From Roseovarius litoreus (GTDB taxonomy: Bacteria > Pseudomonadota > Alphaproteobacteria > Rhodobacterales > Rhodobacteraceae), in contig NZ_FRCB01000003.1 in NCBI RefSeq assembly GCF_900142765.1, forward strand, positions 404,680-468,679: a DNA stretch of 64,000 nucleotides, read 5' to 3'. Shown piece after piece: positions 1 to 8,762 of this stretch. Under the pieces are notes generated by a model. It was not told the origin of the DNA. It saw nothing but the letters and a program-made list of their open reading frames with translations, and did not search any database. The first letter of the stretch is position 1, and every line of letters begins with the position of its first letter. The translations under genes were made by a program, and so were the position numbers.

Positions 1-2
1 CC

Positions 3-986
3 TTTACCAAGCACACGGTGAAGGGACCGGGCGCCACGGCGTTCCTGGATTGGTTCACCTGCAACAAGCTGCCCAAGATCGGGCGGATCAACCTGACCTA
101 TGCACTGACGCCGGCTGGCACGACGCGCACCGAATACACCATCGTGCGGCTTGCCGAGGACAGCTATTACCTTGTCTCGGCGGGCGCGCTGACCGACTAC
201 GACGGCGATTACCTGCGCAAATGCGCCGAGGACAAGGCGGCTGAGTTCGGTTACATCGCGATCGAGGATGTGACCACGCAATGGGGTGTCTTCGCCATCG
301 CCGGGCCGAAATCGCGCGATGTGCTGAAAGAGGTGGTCAAGGATGCCGAGCCGGACACGGTTCTGTCCAACAAACGGTTCCCGTGGCTGAGCCAGCGCGA
401 CATCGAACTGGGCATGTGCCCGGTGCGCGCGATCCGCGTGGCCTATACCGGGGAGTTGGGCTGGGAGCTGCATCATCCGATCGAGATGCAGAACTACCTG
501 TTCGACCTGCTGGAAAAGGCCGGAGAAAAGCATGGGCTGAAGCTGGTGGGCGCACGGGCGCAAAACTGGCTGCGGCAGGAGAAATCCTATCGCGCCTTCG
601 GCAATGAGCTGGGCCGGGATGCCACCCCGCTCGAGGCCGACTTGCCGCGCTTCGTGGATCAGTCCAAGGCGTTTCAGGGCAAGGACGCGATGAACGCGAT
701 CGGCGTGCGGTTCAAATGCGTGACCGTGTTGATCGACGGGCCGCAGGATGCCGACCCTTGGGGTGCCGAGGCGCTCTATGATGGCGATGAGCGCGTCGGG
801 CGCCTGACTTCGGGGGGATATTCGGTGGCGTTCGGCAAGTCGATCGGCATGGGCTATGTGAGCCCCGACAAGGCCGAGGTTGGCCAGAAACTGCAGGTGC
901 GTATCCTGGGCGAGCTGTGGCCAGCCGAGGTGGTGCAGGACAGCCCTTATGATCCGGAAAACAAGACCATCCGCGTGGATGGCTGA
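3..986 (+). CDS. Dimethylglycine/sarcosine dehydrogenase-like protein, C-terminal GcvT part (5' end outside window)
   Basis: The frame is open from the first complete codon at the window edge, so this is the C-terminal ~327 residues of a longer protein. The sequence matches the folate-binding GcvT (aminomethyltransferase-like) half of FAD-dependent dimethylglycine/sarcosine dehydrogenases: a FAIAGPKSRDVL segment near residue 100, VAYTGELGWELH near 150, and the closing beta-barrel with LTSGGYS and GMGYV. In that family the N-terminal FAD domain demethylates the methylated glycine and this half passes the one-carbon unit to tetrahydrofolate. The FAD domain is not visible here, so the substrate (dimethylglycine or sarcosine) is inferred from family only. 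A GTG at position 18 could act as a start but lies inside the domain. Confidence 0.8.
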   Translation, partial: FTKHTVKGPGATAFLDWFTCNKLPKIGRINLTYALTPAGTTRTEYTIVRLAEDSYYLVSAGALTDYDGDYLRKCAEDKAAEFGYIAIEDVTTQWGVFAIAGPKSRDVLKEVVKDAEPDTVLSNKRFPWLSQRDIELGMCPVRAIRVAYTGELGWELHHPIEMQNYLFDLLEKAGEKHGLKLVGARAQNWLRQEKSYRAFGNELGRDATPLEADLPRFVDQSKAFQGKDAMNAIGVRFKCVTVLIDGPQDADPWGAEALYDGDERVGRLTSGGYSVAFGKSIGMGYVSPDKAEVGQKLQVRILGELWPAEVVQDSPYDPENKTIRVDG

Positions 987-993
987 GGGACTG

Positions 994-1016
994 GCCGGGC
1001 CTGAAGCCCGGCCTTT
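994..1016 (+). terminator. Rho-independent terminator after the dehydrogenase gene
   Basis: A perfect 7-bp stem GCCGGGC/GCCCGGC (994-1000 and 1006-1012) with a CTGAA loop is followed by CTTTTC. It lies 8 nt after the stop codon and sits against the 3' end of the convergent LysR gene. Confidence 0.75.
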
Positions 1017-1901
1017 TCATTGCCGGGGCAAGGCGGCGCGAAGGGCGTCCCAGCATTCGAGTGCGGCGTGGCGGATCGGTTCGGCGAGCCGGATCATGCG
1101 CAGATCGAGCATGTGATCCGGGCCGTCCTGTGGCAGGCGCACAAGTCGGCCCTGGGACAGCGGGTCGTGGACCACCGAGAGGGGCAGCCAGGCGATGCCG
1201 ATGCCGTCGAGCGCATATTGGCAGGCGGCCAGGGTCAGGGCGGTTTCTGCCTTGCGGTCAAGCTCGGTGCCCGGGGGCAGGCGCGAGAACACCGCCCGTT
1301 CCACCACCCGGCCAAGAAACACGTCGCCGGGATAGGTGATCACCGGCAGGGGCGATGTGCCGGACAGTGGCGCAAGGGCGGGGGCGCAGACCGCGACCAG
1401 CGGCTCGGTCCCGATCGAGACCTCTTCGAAGGCGCGGCTGTCGGGGCGGGGCGGGCCATGGGTGGAATCGTAGATCACCGCGATATCCACCTCGCCGGTG
1501 ATGAGCTGACCGAGGCAGTCATCGCGATTGCCCGAGCGGACGCGCACGGCGCGGTCACGGGCAAGGATCTGCACGAGGCGCGGCGACACGGTGGTGGTGA
1601 TCGCATGTTGGCAGGCCAAGGCCACCGTGCGACCGGCTCCGGCCGCGGAGCGGCGCAACCCGTCGCGCAGGGCGCGCAGATCGGCGGCCATGCGGCGCAT
1701 CTCGTCTTCATGGGCGCGGACGGCCGCCAGAAGTTGCACCGGCTTGCGCGAGCGGTCGAAAAGCGGCGTTCCGATCCCGTCCTCTATGCTGCGGATGCGG
1801 CGGGTGAAGGCCGATTGCGTCAGGTTGCGCGCTTCGGCGGCGCGGGCGAAAGAGCCTGTGTCGAGCACGGCGAGGATATCTTCGAGCCAATCCAGTCGCA
1901 T
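1017..1901 (-). CDS. LysR-family transcriptional regulator, probable regulator of cuyA (CuyR-like)
   Basis: A 294-residue LysR regulator. The N-terminal winged helix-turn-helix opens with MRLDWLEDILAVLDTGSFARAAE and continues through NLTQSAFTRRIRSIE, the usual LysR signature, so the ATG at 1901 is the natural start. Residues from about 90 onward form the periplasmic-binding-protein-like effector domain. It is divergent from cuyA across 126 bp that carries two LysR-type inverted repeats, which supports control of cuyA and autoregulation. Known cuyA loci have a LysR-type cuyR nearby, but I assign this role by context rather than by sequence identity. Confidence 0.85.
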   Translation of the reverse strand: MRLDWLEDILAVLDTGSFARAAEARNLTQSAFTRRIRSIEDGIGTPLFDRSRKPVQLLAAVRAHEDEMRRMAADLRALRDGLRRSAAGAGRTVALACQHAITTTVSPRLVQILARDRAVRVRSGNRDDCLGQLITGEVDIAVIYDSTHGPPRPDSRAFEEVSIGTEPLVAVCAPALAPLSGTSPLPVITYPGDVFLGRVVERAVFSRLPPGTELDRKAETALTLAACQYALDGIGIAWLPLSVVHDPLSQGRLVRLPQDGPDHMLDLRMIRLAEPIRHAALECWDALRAALPRQ

Positions 1902-1930
1902 GGCTCATGGGATAGGGCAGGGCGCAATAA

Positions 1931-1967
1931 CTTGCAAGATATGCAAGATGGCTTGCGCGTTTCGCAT
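1931..1967. promoter_or_regulatory. Tandem LysR-type operator candidates between regulator and cuyA
   Basis: CTTGCA-AGATA-TGCAAG (1931-1947) is a perfect inverted repeat that contains the T-N11-A pattern of LysR boxes. A weaker repeat, TGCG-CGTTT-CGCA, follows at 1954-1966 with the same 5-nt spacer. Both lie in the divergent gap between the LysR gene and cuyA. The cuyA ribosome-binding site AAGGAGG is at 2014-2020, 7 nt before the ATG. Confidence 0.55.
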
Positions 1968-2027
1968 TTGCAGAGGGGGCGCAACCCGCGTTATCTGCTC
2001 GGTATCGCATCATAAGGAGGTATCCGC

Positions 2028-3050
2028 ATGCATCTCGCCCGATTCCCACGTCATTTCCTGGCCCATCTGCCCACCCCGCTGGAACGCATGGACCGTCTGA
2101 GCGCCGAGTTGGGCGGTCCGGAAATCTGGATCAAGCGCGACGATTGCACCGGCCTGTCCACGGGGGGCAACAAGACCCGCAAGCTGGAATTCCTGATGGC
2201 CGAGGCCGAGGCGCAGGGCGCCGAGATGGTGATGACGCAAGGCGCCACCCAGTCGAACCATGCTCGCCAGACCGCCGCCTTTGCCGCCAAGCTGGGCATG
2301 AAGTGTCATATCCTGCTGGAAGACCGCACCGGCTCGAACGATCCGAACTACAATTACAACGGCAACGTGCTGCTGGATCACCTGCATGGCGCGACCACCG
2401 AAAAACGCCCCGGCGGCGGTGACATGAATGCCGAGATGGAAGCCGTGGCGGACAAGCTGCGCGCAGATGGCAAGAAGGTCTATACCATCCCCGGCGGCGG
2501 ATCGAACCCGACAGGGGCGCTTGGCTATGTCAACTGTGCCTTCGAGCTGCTGAGCCAGGTCAATGGCACGGGTCTCAAGATCGACCATATCGTGCACGCC
2601 ACCGGCAGCGCGGGCACGCAGGCAGGTCTGATCACAGGCCTCAAGGCGATGAATGCGCAGATCCCGCTTCTGGGGATCGGGGTGCGCGCGCCCAAGCCCA
2701 AGCAGGAAGAGAATGTCTATAACCTGGCCTGCGCCACTGCCGAAAAGCTGGGCTGCGCGGGTGTGGTTCAGCGCGAGGATGTGGTCGCCAATACCGACTA
2801 TGTCGGTGAAGGCTATGGCATTCCGACGGAAAGCGGGCTGGAAGCGATCCGCATGTTCGCCGAGCTGGAAGCGATCCTGCTTGATCCGGTCTATTCGGCC
2901 AAGGGGGCCGCGGGCCTGATCGATCTGATCCGCAAGGGTCATTTCAAGAAGGGCGAGCGGGTTGTCTTCCTGCATACCGGGGGTGCCGCGGCGCTGTTCG
3001 GCTATGATCACGCGTTCGATTTCGCTGACCGCTGGAGCAACGCGGGCTGA
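2028..3050 (+). CDS. cuyA: L-cysteate sulfo-lyase (PLP-dependent)
   Basis: A 340-residue PLP enzyme of the D-cysteine desulfhydrase/ACC deaminase fold. The PLP lysine is in [10 protein letters not shown] (about residues 46-55), [13 protein letters not shown] binds substrate and phosphate, and [11 protein letters not shown] and [12 protein letters not shown] complete the cofactor site. It closely resembles the Ruegeria pomeroyi CuyA I remember, including [16 protein letters not shown] and the [12 protein letters not shown] stretch. CuyA converts L-cysteate to pyruvate, ammonium and sulfite in sulfonate catabolism. No cuyZ-type sulfite exporter follows; the gene ends in a terminator and a convergent methyltransferase. 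D-cysteine desulfhydrase is the alternative name for the fold. Confidence 0.88.
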   Translation: MHLARFPRHFLAHLPTPLERMDRLSAELGGPEIWIKRDDCTGLSTGGNKTRKLEFLMAEAEAQGAEMVMTQGATQSNHARQTAAFAAKLGMKCHILLEDRTGSNDPNYNYNGNVLLDHLHGATTEKRPGGGDMNAEMEAVADKLRADGKKVYTIPGGGSNPTGALGYVNCAFELLSQVNGTGLKIDHIVHATGSAGTQAGLITGLKAMNAQIPLLGIGVRAPKPKQEENVYNLACATAEKLGCAGVVQREDVVANTDYVGEGYGIPTESGLEAIRMFAELEAILLDPVYSAKGAAGLIDLIRKGHFKKGERVVFLHTGGAAALFGYDHAFDFADRWSNAG

Positions 3051-3081
3051 GGCTCTCGGTCAGGCCAATCTGGTAAGAATA

Positions 3082-3115
3082 AAAAGGGCAGGCGGAAGCG
3101 TCTGCCCTTTTTTCG
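3082..3115 (+). terminator. Rho-independent terminator of cuyA
   Basis: A 10-bp perfect stem AAAAGGGCAG/CTGCCCTTTT (3082-3091 and 3102-3111) with a 10-nt loop runs into a T tract. It shows that cuyA is transcribed as a single gene or ends its operon here. Confidence 0.85.
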
Positions 3116-3196
3116 GTTCATGATCGATATGGGTCCGGTCCTTGCTGCGAGGATCAGACCGTCACCAAGATCGTATCGCTGCAAGGGGCTGAGCGA

Positions 3197-3856
3197 TCAG
3201 GCTGGCCGCCGCGCCACGATGCCGAGATTGTTGGCGGGCATCTCGACCACGTCGACAAGGATCAGACCGGCCTCGTGCATCCAGTCGATCACGTCGAAAT
3301 CGTCCTTGTAGCCGATCTCGGGGTCCTGGGCGCGCAGGCTGGCATCGAAGCTGGCATCGCCTTCGGATGTCGTCTCGCCCGCGCGCAGGAAGGGGCCGTA
3401 GACGATCAGGCGGCCATCCGGGGCCAGGGCTTGTGCTGCCTCGGCGATCAGGATGCGGGCCTCGGGCGTGCTGATGAGGTGCAGGAGATTGACCGTCAGG
3501 ATCATGTCCTGTCCGGGATGCGCCGCGCCCCAGCCGGGAGCGGTGGCGTCAAGGGCGATGGCGGGCCGCAGCTTGGGCGCCTGTGCGTTGGCGGCCCATG
3601 CGTCGATGCTGGCGCGGCGGGTGGGGTCGATCTCGGTCGGTTGCCAGTCAAGCCCGGGCAGGGCGGCGGCAAAGGCCGCGGCATGCTGGCCTGTACCCGA
3701 GGCGAGTTCCAGCACATTGCCCGCAGCGGGGCCGTGATGGCGGATCAGCGACAGGATCGGGCCGGTGTTGCGTTCGGCGGAGGGGGCATGCAGGCGGCCG
3801 TCCTCGCCCGGGGAGGCGACCGAGGCTGTGTCGGGCAGTCTTTCGCGGCGGGGCAT
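3197..3856 (-). CDS. DUF938-family SAM-dependent methyltransferase
   Basis: A 219-residue class I methyltransferase of the DUF938 type. The SAM-binding motif LELASGTGQHAAAFA is near residue 50, WQPTEID follows as the acidic strand, and NLLHLI and LIVYGPF are typical of DUF938 proteins. The substrate is unknown for this family. The start MPRRERL at 3856 was chosen because the upstream aldo/keto reductase stop (3858-3860) ends 1 nt away, giving stop-start coupling. A longer in-frame extension to 3934 would lie inside that gene and looks non-native. Confidence 0.85.
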   Translation of the reverse strand: MPRRERLPDTASVASPGEDGRLHAPSAERNTGPILSLIRHHGPAAGNVLELASGTGQHAAAFAAALPGLDWQPTEIDPTRRASIDAWAANAQAPKLRPAIALDATAPGWGAAHPGQDMILTVNLLHLISTPEARILIAEAAQALAPDGRLIVYGPFLRAGETTSEGDASFDASLRAQDPEIGYKDDFDVIDWMHEAGLILVDVVEMPANNLGIVARRPA

Positions 3857-3857
3857 G

Positions 3858-4790
3858 TCAGGCCTCTTCCAGCCGGTCCGTTGCGGGGGGTGGCGTGGGG
3901 CTGAGGGCGCAAAGCCGGGCATAAAGCGCGTCATCCATGTGGAAGGAGACCGCGTCCAGCGAGGGCTTCAGCTGCTCGGCGGAGCGGCCCGACAGGATTG
4001 GTGTGGGGCCAGCCGGATGGCGCGCGGCCCATGCGGCGGCGAGCGTGGCGGGGTGGATGCCAAGCTCGTCGGCGGTGAGTGTGAGGTCACGGGCGGTCTG
4101 GTGCATCCAGTCCTGACCGTAGCGCGCGGCGTAGCGGTCGTTATCGGTCAGGCGGCCTGTGCCGCCTTGCGCGTATTTGCCGGTCAGAAGCCCGCCCGCC
4201 AGCGGCGAATAGGGGGCGATGGCGATGCCTTCGGAGCGGCACATGGGCAGGATCTCGACCTCGGCCTGCCGTTTCACGAGGTTGTACATCGGTTGCAGGA
4301 TCGACACGCAAAGCTCGAACTCCTGCGCGATGCAGGCGGCCTTCATCACCTGCCATGCGGCGAAGTTCGACAGGCCCACATGGCCGATTTTTCCCGCGTC
4401 ACGCAGGCTGGCGAAGGTCTCAAGCGTTTCGCGCAGGTCGGTGTCGGGATCGAAGCGGTGCAGATAGAGGATCTCGACATGGTCCATGCCGAGCCTGCGG
4501 CGCGATATGTCGAACTGTGCCAGGATGTTATCGCGCCCGGCACCCCCCGCATAGCCCGCCTTGGTGGCGATCACCAGCCGGTCGCGGAGGGGGGCTGCGA
4601 AGCGGCCGAGCACCTCTTCGGAGGCGCCGTCGGTGTAAAGATGGGCGGTGTCGAAATGGGTGATGCCGGCCTCGATGCAGGCGTCGAACATGGCGCGGCT
4701 GGCGGCCTCATCGGCGGCGCCGCCGAATTGCATGGTGCCAAAGGCGAAACGGCTGGCCGGGATACCGGCGGGGGATGCGATCTGTGTCAT
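3858..4790 (-). CDS. Aldo/keto reductase
   Basis: A 310-residue NADPH-dependent aldo/keto reductase with a TIM-barrel fold. The catalytic tetrad is recognisable: Asp-Tyr in FDTAHLYTDG, Lys in VIATKAGY, and His in LYLHRFDPD. KIGHVGLSNFAAWQ and PYSPLAGGLLTGKY are family signatures. The start MTQIASPAG at 4790 is preferred; an upstream extension is arginine-rich and not family-like. It is the first gene of a two-gene unit with the DUF938 methyltransferase. The substrate is unknown. Confidence 0.88.
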   Translation of the reverse strand: MTQIASPAGIPASRFAFGTMQFGGAADEAASRAMFDACIEAGITHFDTAHLYTDGASEEVLGRFAAPLRDRLVIATKAGYAGGAGRDNILAQFDISRRRLGMDHVEILYLHRFDPDTDLRETLETFASLRDAGKIGHVGLSNFAAWQVMKAACIAQEFELCVSILQPMYNLVKRQAEVEILPMCRSEGIAIAPYSPLAGGLLTGKYAQGGTGRLTDNDRYAARYGQDWMHQTARDLTLTADELGIHPATLAAAWAARHPAGPTPILSGRSAEQLKPSLDAVSFHMDDALYARLCALSPTPPPATDRLEEA

Positions 4791-5008
4791 GGCGCGAAGA
4801 TGGCACGTGTTCGCGCCGGGGGGAAGGGGGGTACGGCGCGGGAGCGCGATGTGCCGCTTGCCCGGAGACGTTTGCGCGCATGTCGGTTCTGCGCATCGCC
4901 GCAAGGCCTGTCCAAGATCATGAGGCGTATTTTCCCGCTCTCCCCCTTGGCTTTGCCTGCGGCGTGCAGTCTTATATGGTTTTGACGCAGCGCGGACAGG
5001 AGCGGATT

Positions 5009-5548
5009 TTGATAGTCACATCGGATATTGACGGACGGCAGGCCCAGATTGCCGAGCTATTCGTGCAGGCCTTCACGGCCTCCGATGGAGCAGAGGAGGG
5101 CGCGATGGTCGGCGGGTTGGTGCGCGCGCTTCTGGACGAGATGGCGCAGGGCGATGTCATGGTCTTTGTCGCCGAGGATGAGGGTCGGATCGTTGGGGCC
5201 GCGATCTTTTCGCGGCTGCGCTATGGCACGGACCCACGCCATGTGATGATCCTGTCGCCGATGGCGGTGGCCAGCGACCGGCAGGGGCAGGGGATCGGCC
5301 AGCGCCTTTTGACCGAGGCGCTCGCGACGCTGCGCGCGGCGGGTGTCGACGTGGCGATGACCTATGGCGACCCGGCATTCTATGGCAAGGTCGGTTTTGA
5401 GCCCATGGCGCAGGATGTGGTGCCCGCGCCGCTGCCTCTCAGCCAGCCCGAAGGCTGGATCGGGCAATCCCTGACCGGGGACGAGATCATGCCGCTGCAT
5501 GGGCCATGCACCTGCGTCAGCGCCCTCTCCGATCCGTCGATCTGGTAG
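5009..5548 (+). CDS. GNAT-family N-acetyltransferase (YhbS-like)
   Basis: A GNAT acetyltransferase of 179 residues if it begins at the TTG at 5009. That codon is preceded by CAGGAG at 4998-5003 with suitable spacing, and LIVTSDIDGRQAQIAELF then aligns with the usual family N-terminus. An in-frame ATG at 4976 has no comparable ribosome-binding site. The acetyl-CoA loop is in MAVASDRQGQGIGQRLL (the RxxGxG/A motif), and MTYGDPAFYGKVGFEPM is the YhbS-type C-terminal signature. The acetyl acceptor is unknown. It is followed after 8 nt by rsgA, so the two are probably cotranscribed. Confidence 0.8.
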   Translation: MIVTSDIDGRQAQIAELFVQAFTASDGAEEGAMVGGLVRALLDEMAQGDVMVFVAEDEGRIVGAAIFSRLRYGTDPRHVMILSPMAVASDRQGQGIGQRLLTEALATLRAAGVDVAMTYGDPAFYGKVGFEPMAQDVVPAPLPLSQPEGWIGQSLTGDEIMPLHGPCTCVSALSDPSIW

Positions 5549-5556
5549 GCGGGGTG

Positions 5557-6633
5557 ATGGGGCGCGATCCTGAAGGTGGGCCAGGGGGCCATGACGACGA
5601 TGCCAAGGCCATTCCCGTGACGCTGCAGCAATTGGGCTGGGGTCCGTTCTTTGCCGCGCAGGTCGATGTCGATGAGATGGTCGCGACGCCCCCTGTGCGG
5701 GTGGTGACCGTGCATCGCAGCGGCTTTCAGGTGTTGGGCGAGGGGATCGAGGCCAAGGTGCCGCCGCGCGCCGATGTGACCGTGGGCGACTGGCTGCTTT
5801 TGGACCGCGACACTCCTGCGGCCAGCCGCACCTTGGAGCGCAGCAGTCTGCTCAAACGCAGGGCGCCGGGCCATGACCGGCAGGTGCAGCTGATCGCGGC
5901 CAATATCGACACGGTGTTCATCGTCACCTCGTGCAACGAGGATTTCAACATTGCCCGGCTGGAGCGCTACGTGGCGCTGACCTTCGAGTCCGGGGCCGAG
6001 CCGGTGATCGTGTTGACCAAGACCGATCTTGCCACGGATGCGGCGGGTTTTGTGGAGGCCGCGCGCGGTGTCTCGGACCGGGTGGCGGTGGTTGCGCTCG
6101 ATGCCCGCGCCGAAGAGCCCGGAAAGGCTTTGGCCGAATGGTGCAGGCCGGGGCGGACGGTGGCGTTTCTCGGCTCGTCCGGGGTGGGGAAATCCACCCT
6201 GACAAATGCGCTTGCCGGCACCGAGGATATCGCCACGCAAGCGGTGCGCGAGGCCGATGCACGAGGCCGGCATACCACGACGCGCCGCCAGCTTTACATG
6301 GTGCCCGGTGGCAGCATCGTGCTGGACACGCCGGGGATGCGCGAGTTGCAATTGGCGGATGCGGCGTCGGGGATCGCGGATGTGTTTGAGGATATCGAGG
6401 CGCTGACCACGGGCTGCCGGTTCCGCGATTGCGCGCATGACACCGAGCCGGGCTGTGCTGTGCAACAGGCGGTTGCCGAGGGCAGGCTTGACGCTGCGCG
6501 GCTGGCGCGCTGGCGCAAGCTGCAGGAGGAGGACGCGCATAATTCCCTCAGCCTGAACCAGCGGCGCTCAAAAGATCGCGCCTTTGGCAAGGTGGTGCGT
6601 CAGGCGACAAAGGAGAAACCGCGCAACCGGTAG
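5557..6633 (+). CDS. rsgA: Small ribosomal subunit biogenesis GTPase RsgA
   Basis: A 358-residue circularly permuted GTPase that tests maturation of the 30S subunit. The order of motifs is the diagnostic G4-G1-G3: TKTD (about residue 155), GSSGVGKST (about 206), DTPGM (about 257). An OB-fold precedes the GTPase, and a zinc knuckle follows with Cys287, Cys292, His294 and Cys300. The tail is basic. The start MGRDPEGG at 5557 lies 8 nt after the GNAT stop; an in-frame ATG at 5506 would overlap that gene. The N-terminus up to about residue 20 is poorly conserved, so the exact start is uncertain. Confidence 0.92.
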   Translation: MGRDPEGGPGGHDDDAKAIPVTLQQLGWGPFFAAQVDVDEMVATPPVRVVTVHRSGFQVLGEGIEAKVPPRADVTVGDWLLLDRDTPAASRTLERSSLLKRRAPGHDRQVQLIAANIDTVFIVTSCNEDFNIARLERYVALTFESGAEPVIVLTKTDLATDAAGFVEAARGVSDRVAVVALDARAEEPGKALAEWCRPGRTVAFLGSSGVGKSTLTNALAGTEDIATQAVREADARGRHTTTRRQLYMVPGGSIVLDTPGMRELQLADAASGIADVFEDIEALTTGCRFRDCAHDTEPGCAVQQAVAEGRLDAARLARWRKLQEEDAHNSLSLNQRRSKDRAFGKVVRQATKEKPRNR

Positions 6634-6720
6634 GGCGCGAGAGGGGCGGCGCGCCGATCCTGCGACCGGCGCGCGCCTTGGCTTTGTGTGACCGGATCGG
6701 TCGGAAGGGCAGCGCCCGCC

Positions 6721-7800
6721 TTATTGCGGAATGTCGCCTTCCAGCCCCTCGACATAGAAATCCATGCCCAGAAGCGTGCCGTCATCGGCGGTTTCGCCTT
6801 CGGCCAGCCAGTCCGAGCCGTCCTGCTTTTTCAGCGGGCCGGTGAAGGGGTGATATTCACCCGAGGCGATGGCGGCTTTCATGGCCAGTGCCTCTTCGCG
6901 GACATCGGCGGGCACGGCGTCGGTGATCTCGCCGATCTCGACCATGCCTTCCTTGATGCCGTGCCAGACCTGCTGGGTTTCCCATGTACCGTCGATCACC
7001 GCTTGTGTCCGGGCGATGTAATAGGGCGCCCAATTGTCGATGATGGAGCTGACGCGCGGGAAGGGCTTGTATTCGGCCATGTCGGAGGCCTGTCCGAAGG
7101 TCACCACGCCGCCCGCCTTTTCGGCGGCCGCCTGAGGTGCGGTCGAGTCGGTGTGCTGCAGGATCACGTCGGCGCCCTGTTCGATCAGTGCCGTGGCGGC
7201 GTCGGCCTCTTTTGCGGGGTCGAACCAGGTATAGGCCCAGATGATCTTGAACTGCACATCGGGATTGACCTTGCGGGCATGGATGAAGGCGGCGTTGATG
7301 CCGCGGATGACCTCGGGGATCGGATAGGAAGCGATGTAGCCCACGATGTTGGATTTGGTCATCTTGCCGGCGATGTGGCCCTGGATCGCGCGGCCCTCGT
7401 AGAAGCGGGCCGAATAGGTCGCGAGGTTCGGCGCGGTCTTGTAGCCGGTGGCATGTTCGAATTTCACGTCGGGGAATTTCTCGGCCACGCTGACGGTGGC
7501 ATCCATGAAGCCGAAGGAGGTGGTGAAGATCAGATCGGCGCCGCTGAGCGCCATCTGGGTGATCGCCCGGCTGGCATCGGCGCCTTCGGACACGCTTTCG
7601 CGGTAGATGGTTTCGACCTTGTCGCCGAAATGCTCCTCGATGGCGAGCCGGCCCTTGTCATGCTCATAGGTCCAGCCACCATCGCCGATCGGGCCGACAT
7701 AGATGAAGCCGACCTTGGTCTTGTCGTCCTGCGCCAGCGCGATCGTGCTGGTCAGGCCAAGCGCCAGTACCGCGCCTGTGAGAAGGGTCTTTAGGGTCAT
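6721..7800 (-). CDS. BMP-family ABC transporter substrate-binding protein
   Basis: A 359-residue periplasmic binding protein of the BMP/PnrA family. It begins with a signal peptide (MTLKTLLTGAVLALGLTST, cleavage near ALAQ), then VGFIYVGPIGDGGWTYEHD, the family opening, and IFTTSFGFMDA. The start at 7800 has GGGAG upstream. It is the last gene of a four-gene minus-strand operon: ATPase, permease, permease, binding protein. BMP systems usually import nucleosides or purines; that substrate is inferred here. Confidence 0.9.
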   Translation of the reverse strand: MTLKTLLTGAVLALGLTSTIALAQDDKTKVGFIYVGPIGDGGWTYEHDKGRLAIEEHFGDKVETIYRESVSEGADASRAITQMALSGADLIFTTSFGFMDATVSVAEKFPDVKFEHATGYKTAPNLATYSARFYEGRAIQGHIAGKMTKSNIVGYIASYPIPEVIRGINAAFIHARKVNPDVQFKIIWAYTWFDPAKEADAATALIEQGADVILQHTDSTAPQAAAEKAGGVVTFGQASDMAEYKPFPRVSSIIDNWAPYYIARTQAVIDGTWETQQVWHGIKEGMVEIGEITDAVPADVREEALAMKAAIASGEYHPFTGPLKKQDGSDWLAEGETADDGTLLGMDFYVEGLEGDIPQ

Positions 7801-7841
7801 GCGGAATACTCCCTGTTGGATTGAAAGTGGATGGCAGCGCC

Positions 7842-8762
7842 TCATTGCGAGGCATGGAAGATGCGGCCCAAAGAGCCGGGCGCGCGGGATTTGTCGGCGG
7901 ACATGATGACCAGCACCAATATGGTCACGAGATAGGGCGACATCGACAGGTATTCGACCGGCACCGCGACGCCTGCCGCCTGAAGGTTGAGCTGCAGGAC
8001 GCTGACACCGCCGAAGAGCCAAGCGCCGAGCAGCACGCGCCCGGCCTTCCAGGAGGCGAAGACCACCAGCGCCAGTGCGATCCAGCCGACGCCTGCGGTC
8101 ATGCCTTCGGTCCATTGCGGCACGCGCACGAGGCTGAGATAGGCGCCGCCCAGACCGGCACAGGCGCCGCCGAAGGCGATGGCCAGCACCCGGACGCGCA
8201 CCACCTTGTAGCCAAGCGCATGGGCGGCGTCGTGATTTTCGCCCACCGCCCGCAGGATCAGCCCGGCTCGGGTGTATTTGAGCATACCCCAGACCGCCGC
8301 CACCAGCGCCAGCGCGAGATACACCATCAGGTCATGCGAAAAGAGCACCGGGCCGAGGATCGGGATATCGCTGAGCAGGGGGATGTCGAGCTTGGGCGTG
8401 GGCGGCGGCTTGATGCCGACATAGCCTTGTCCGAGCAGCGAGCTCAGCCCAAGGCCGAACAGCGTGAGCGCCAGACCCGAGGCCACGTGATTGGCAAGCG
8501 CGATCTGGGTCAGGGCGGCAAAGAGCAGCGACAGCGCAGCACCCCCCAGGGCCGCCATCACGAAGCCCGCGAAAGGCGAGCCGGTATTGACAGCGATGGC
8601 GAAGCCGCAGATCGCGCCGGTGATCATCATCCCCTCGACCCCGAGGTTGAGAACGCCTGCGCGTTCCACCACCAGCTCGCCGATGGCCGCAAGAAGGATC
8701 GGTGTGGAGGCCGCAATGAGCGAGGCCAGCAGAAGCACGGGGTTGATCGAGGAGAGATCCAT
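7842..8762 (-). CDS. ABC transporter permease of the BMP (nucleoside-type) system, second permease
   Basis: A 306-residue membrane protein of the branched-chain/ribose permease superfamily, with about eight hydrophobic helices. LNLGVEGMMITGA near residue 40 is the hallmark of nucleoside-type permeases, and RAVGENHDAAHALGYKV is the cytoplasmic coupling loop. Its ATG shares one base with the stop of the upstream permease (TGATG at 8764-8760), so the two are translationally coupled. It should form the second half of the inner-membrane channel. Confidence 0.9.
   Translation of the reverse strand: MDLSSINPVLLLASLIAASTPILLAAIGELVVERAGVLNLGVEGMMITGAICGFAIAVNTGSPFAGFVMAALGGAALSLLFAALTQIALANHVASGLALTLFGLGLSSLLGQGYVGIKPPPTPKLDIPLLSDIPILGPVLFSHDLMVYLALALVAAVWGMLKYTRAGLILRAVGENHDAAHALGYKVVRVRVLAIAFGGACAGLGGAYLSLVRVPQWTEGMTAGVGWIALALVVFASWKAGRVLLGAWLFGGVSVLQLNLQAAGVAVPVEYLSMSPYLVTILVLVIMSADKSRAPGSLGRIFHASQ

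Noticed and set aside
6646..6676. GC-rich hairpin after rsgA as a terminator
   Set aside because: The arms GCGCGCCG/CGGCGCGC pair, but no T tract follows and such GC palindromes are frequent here.
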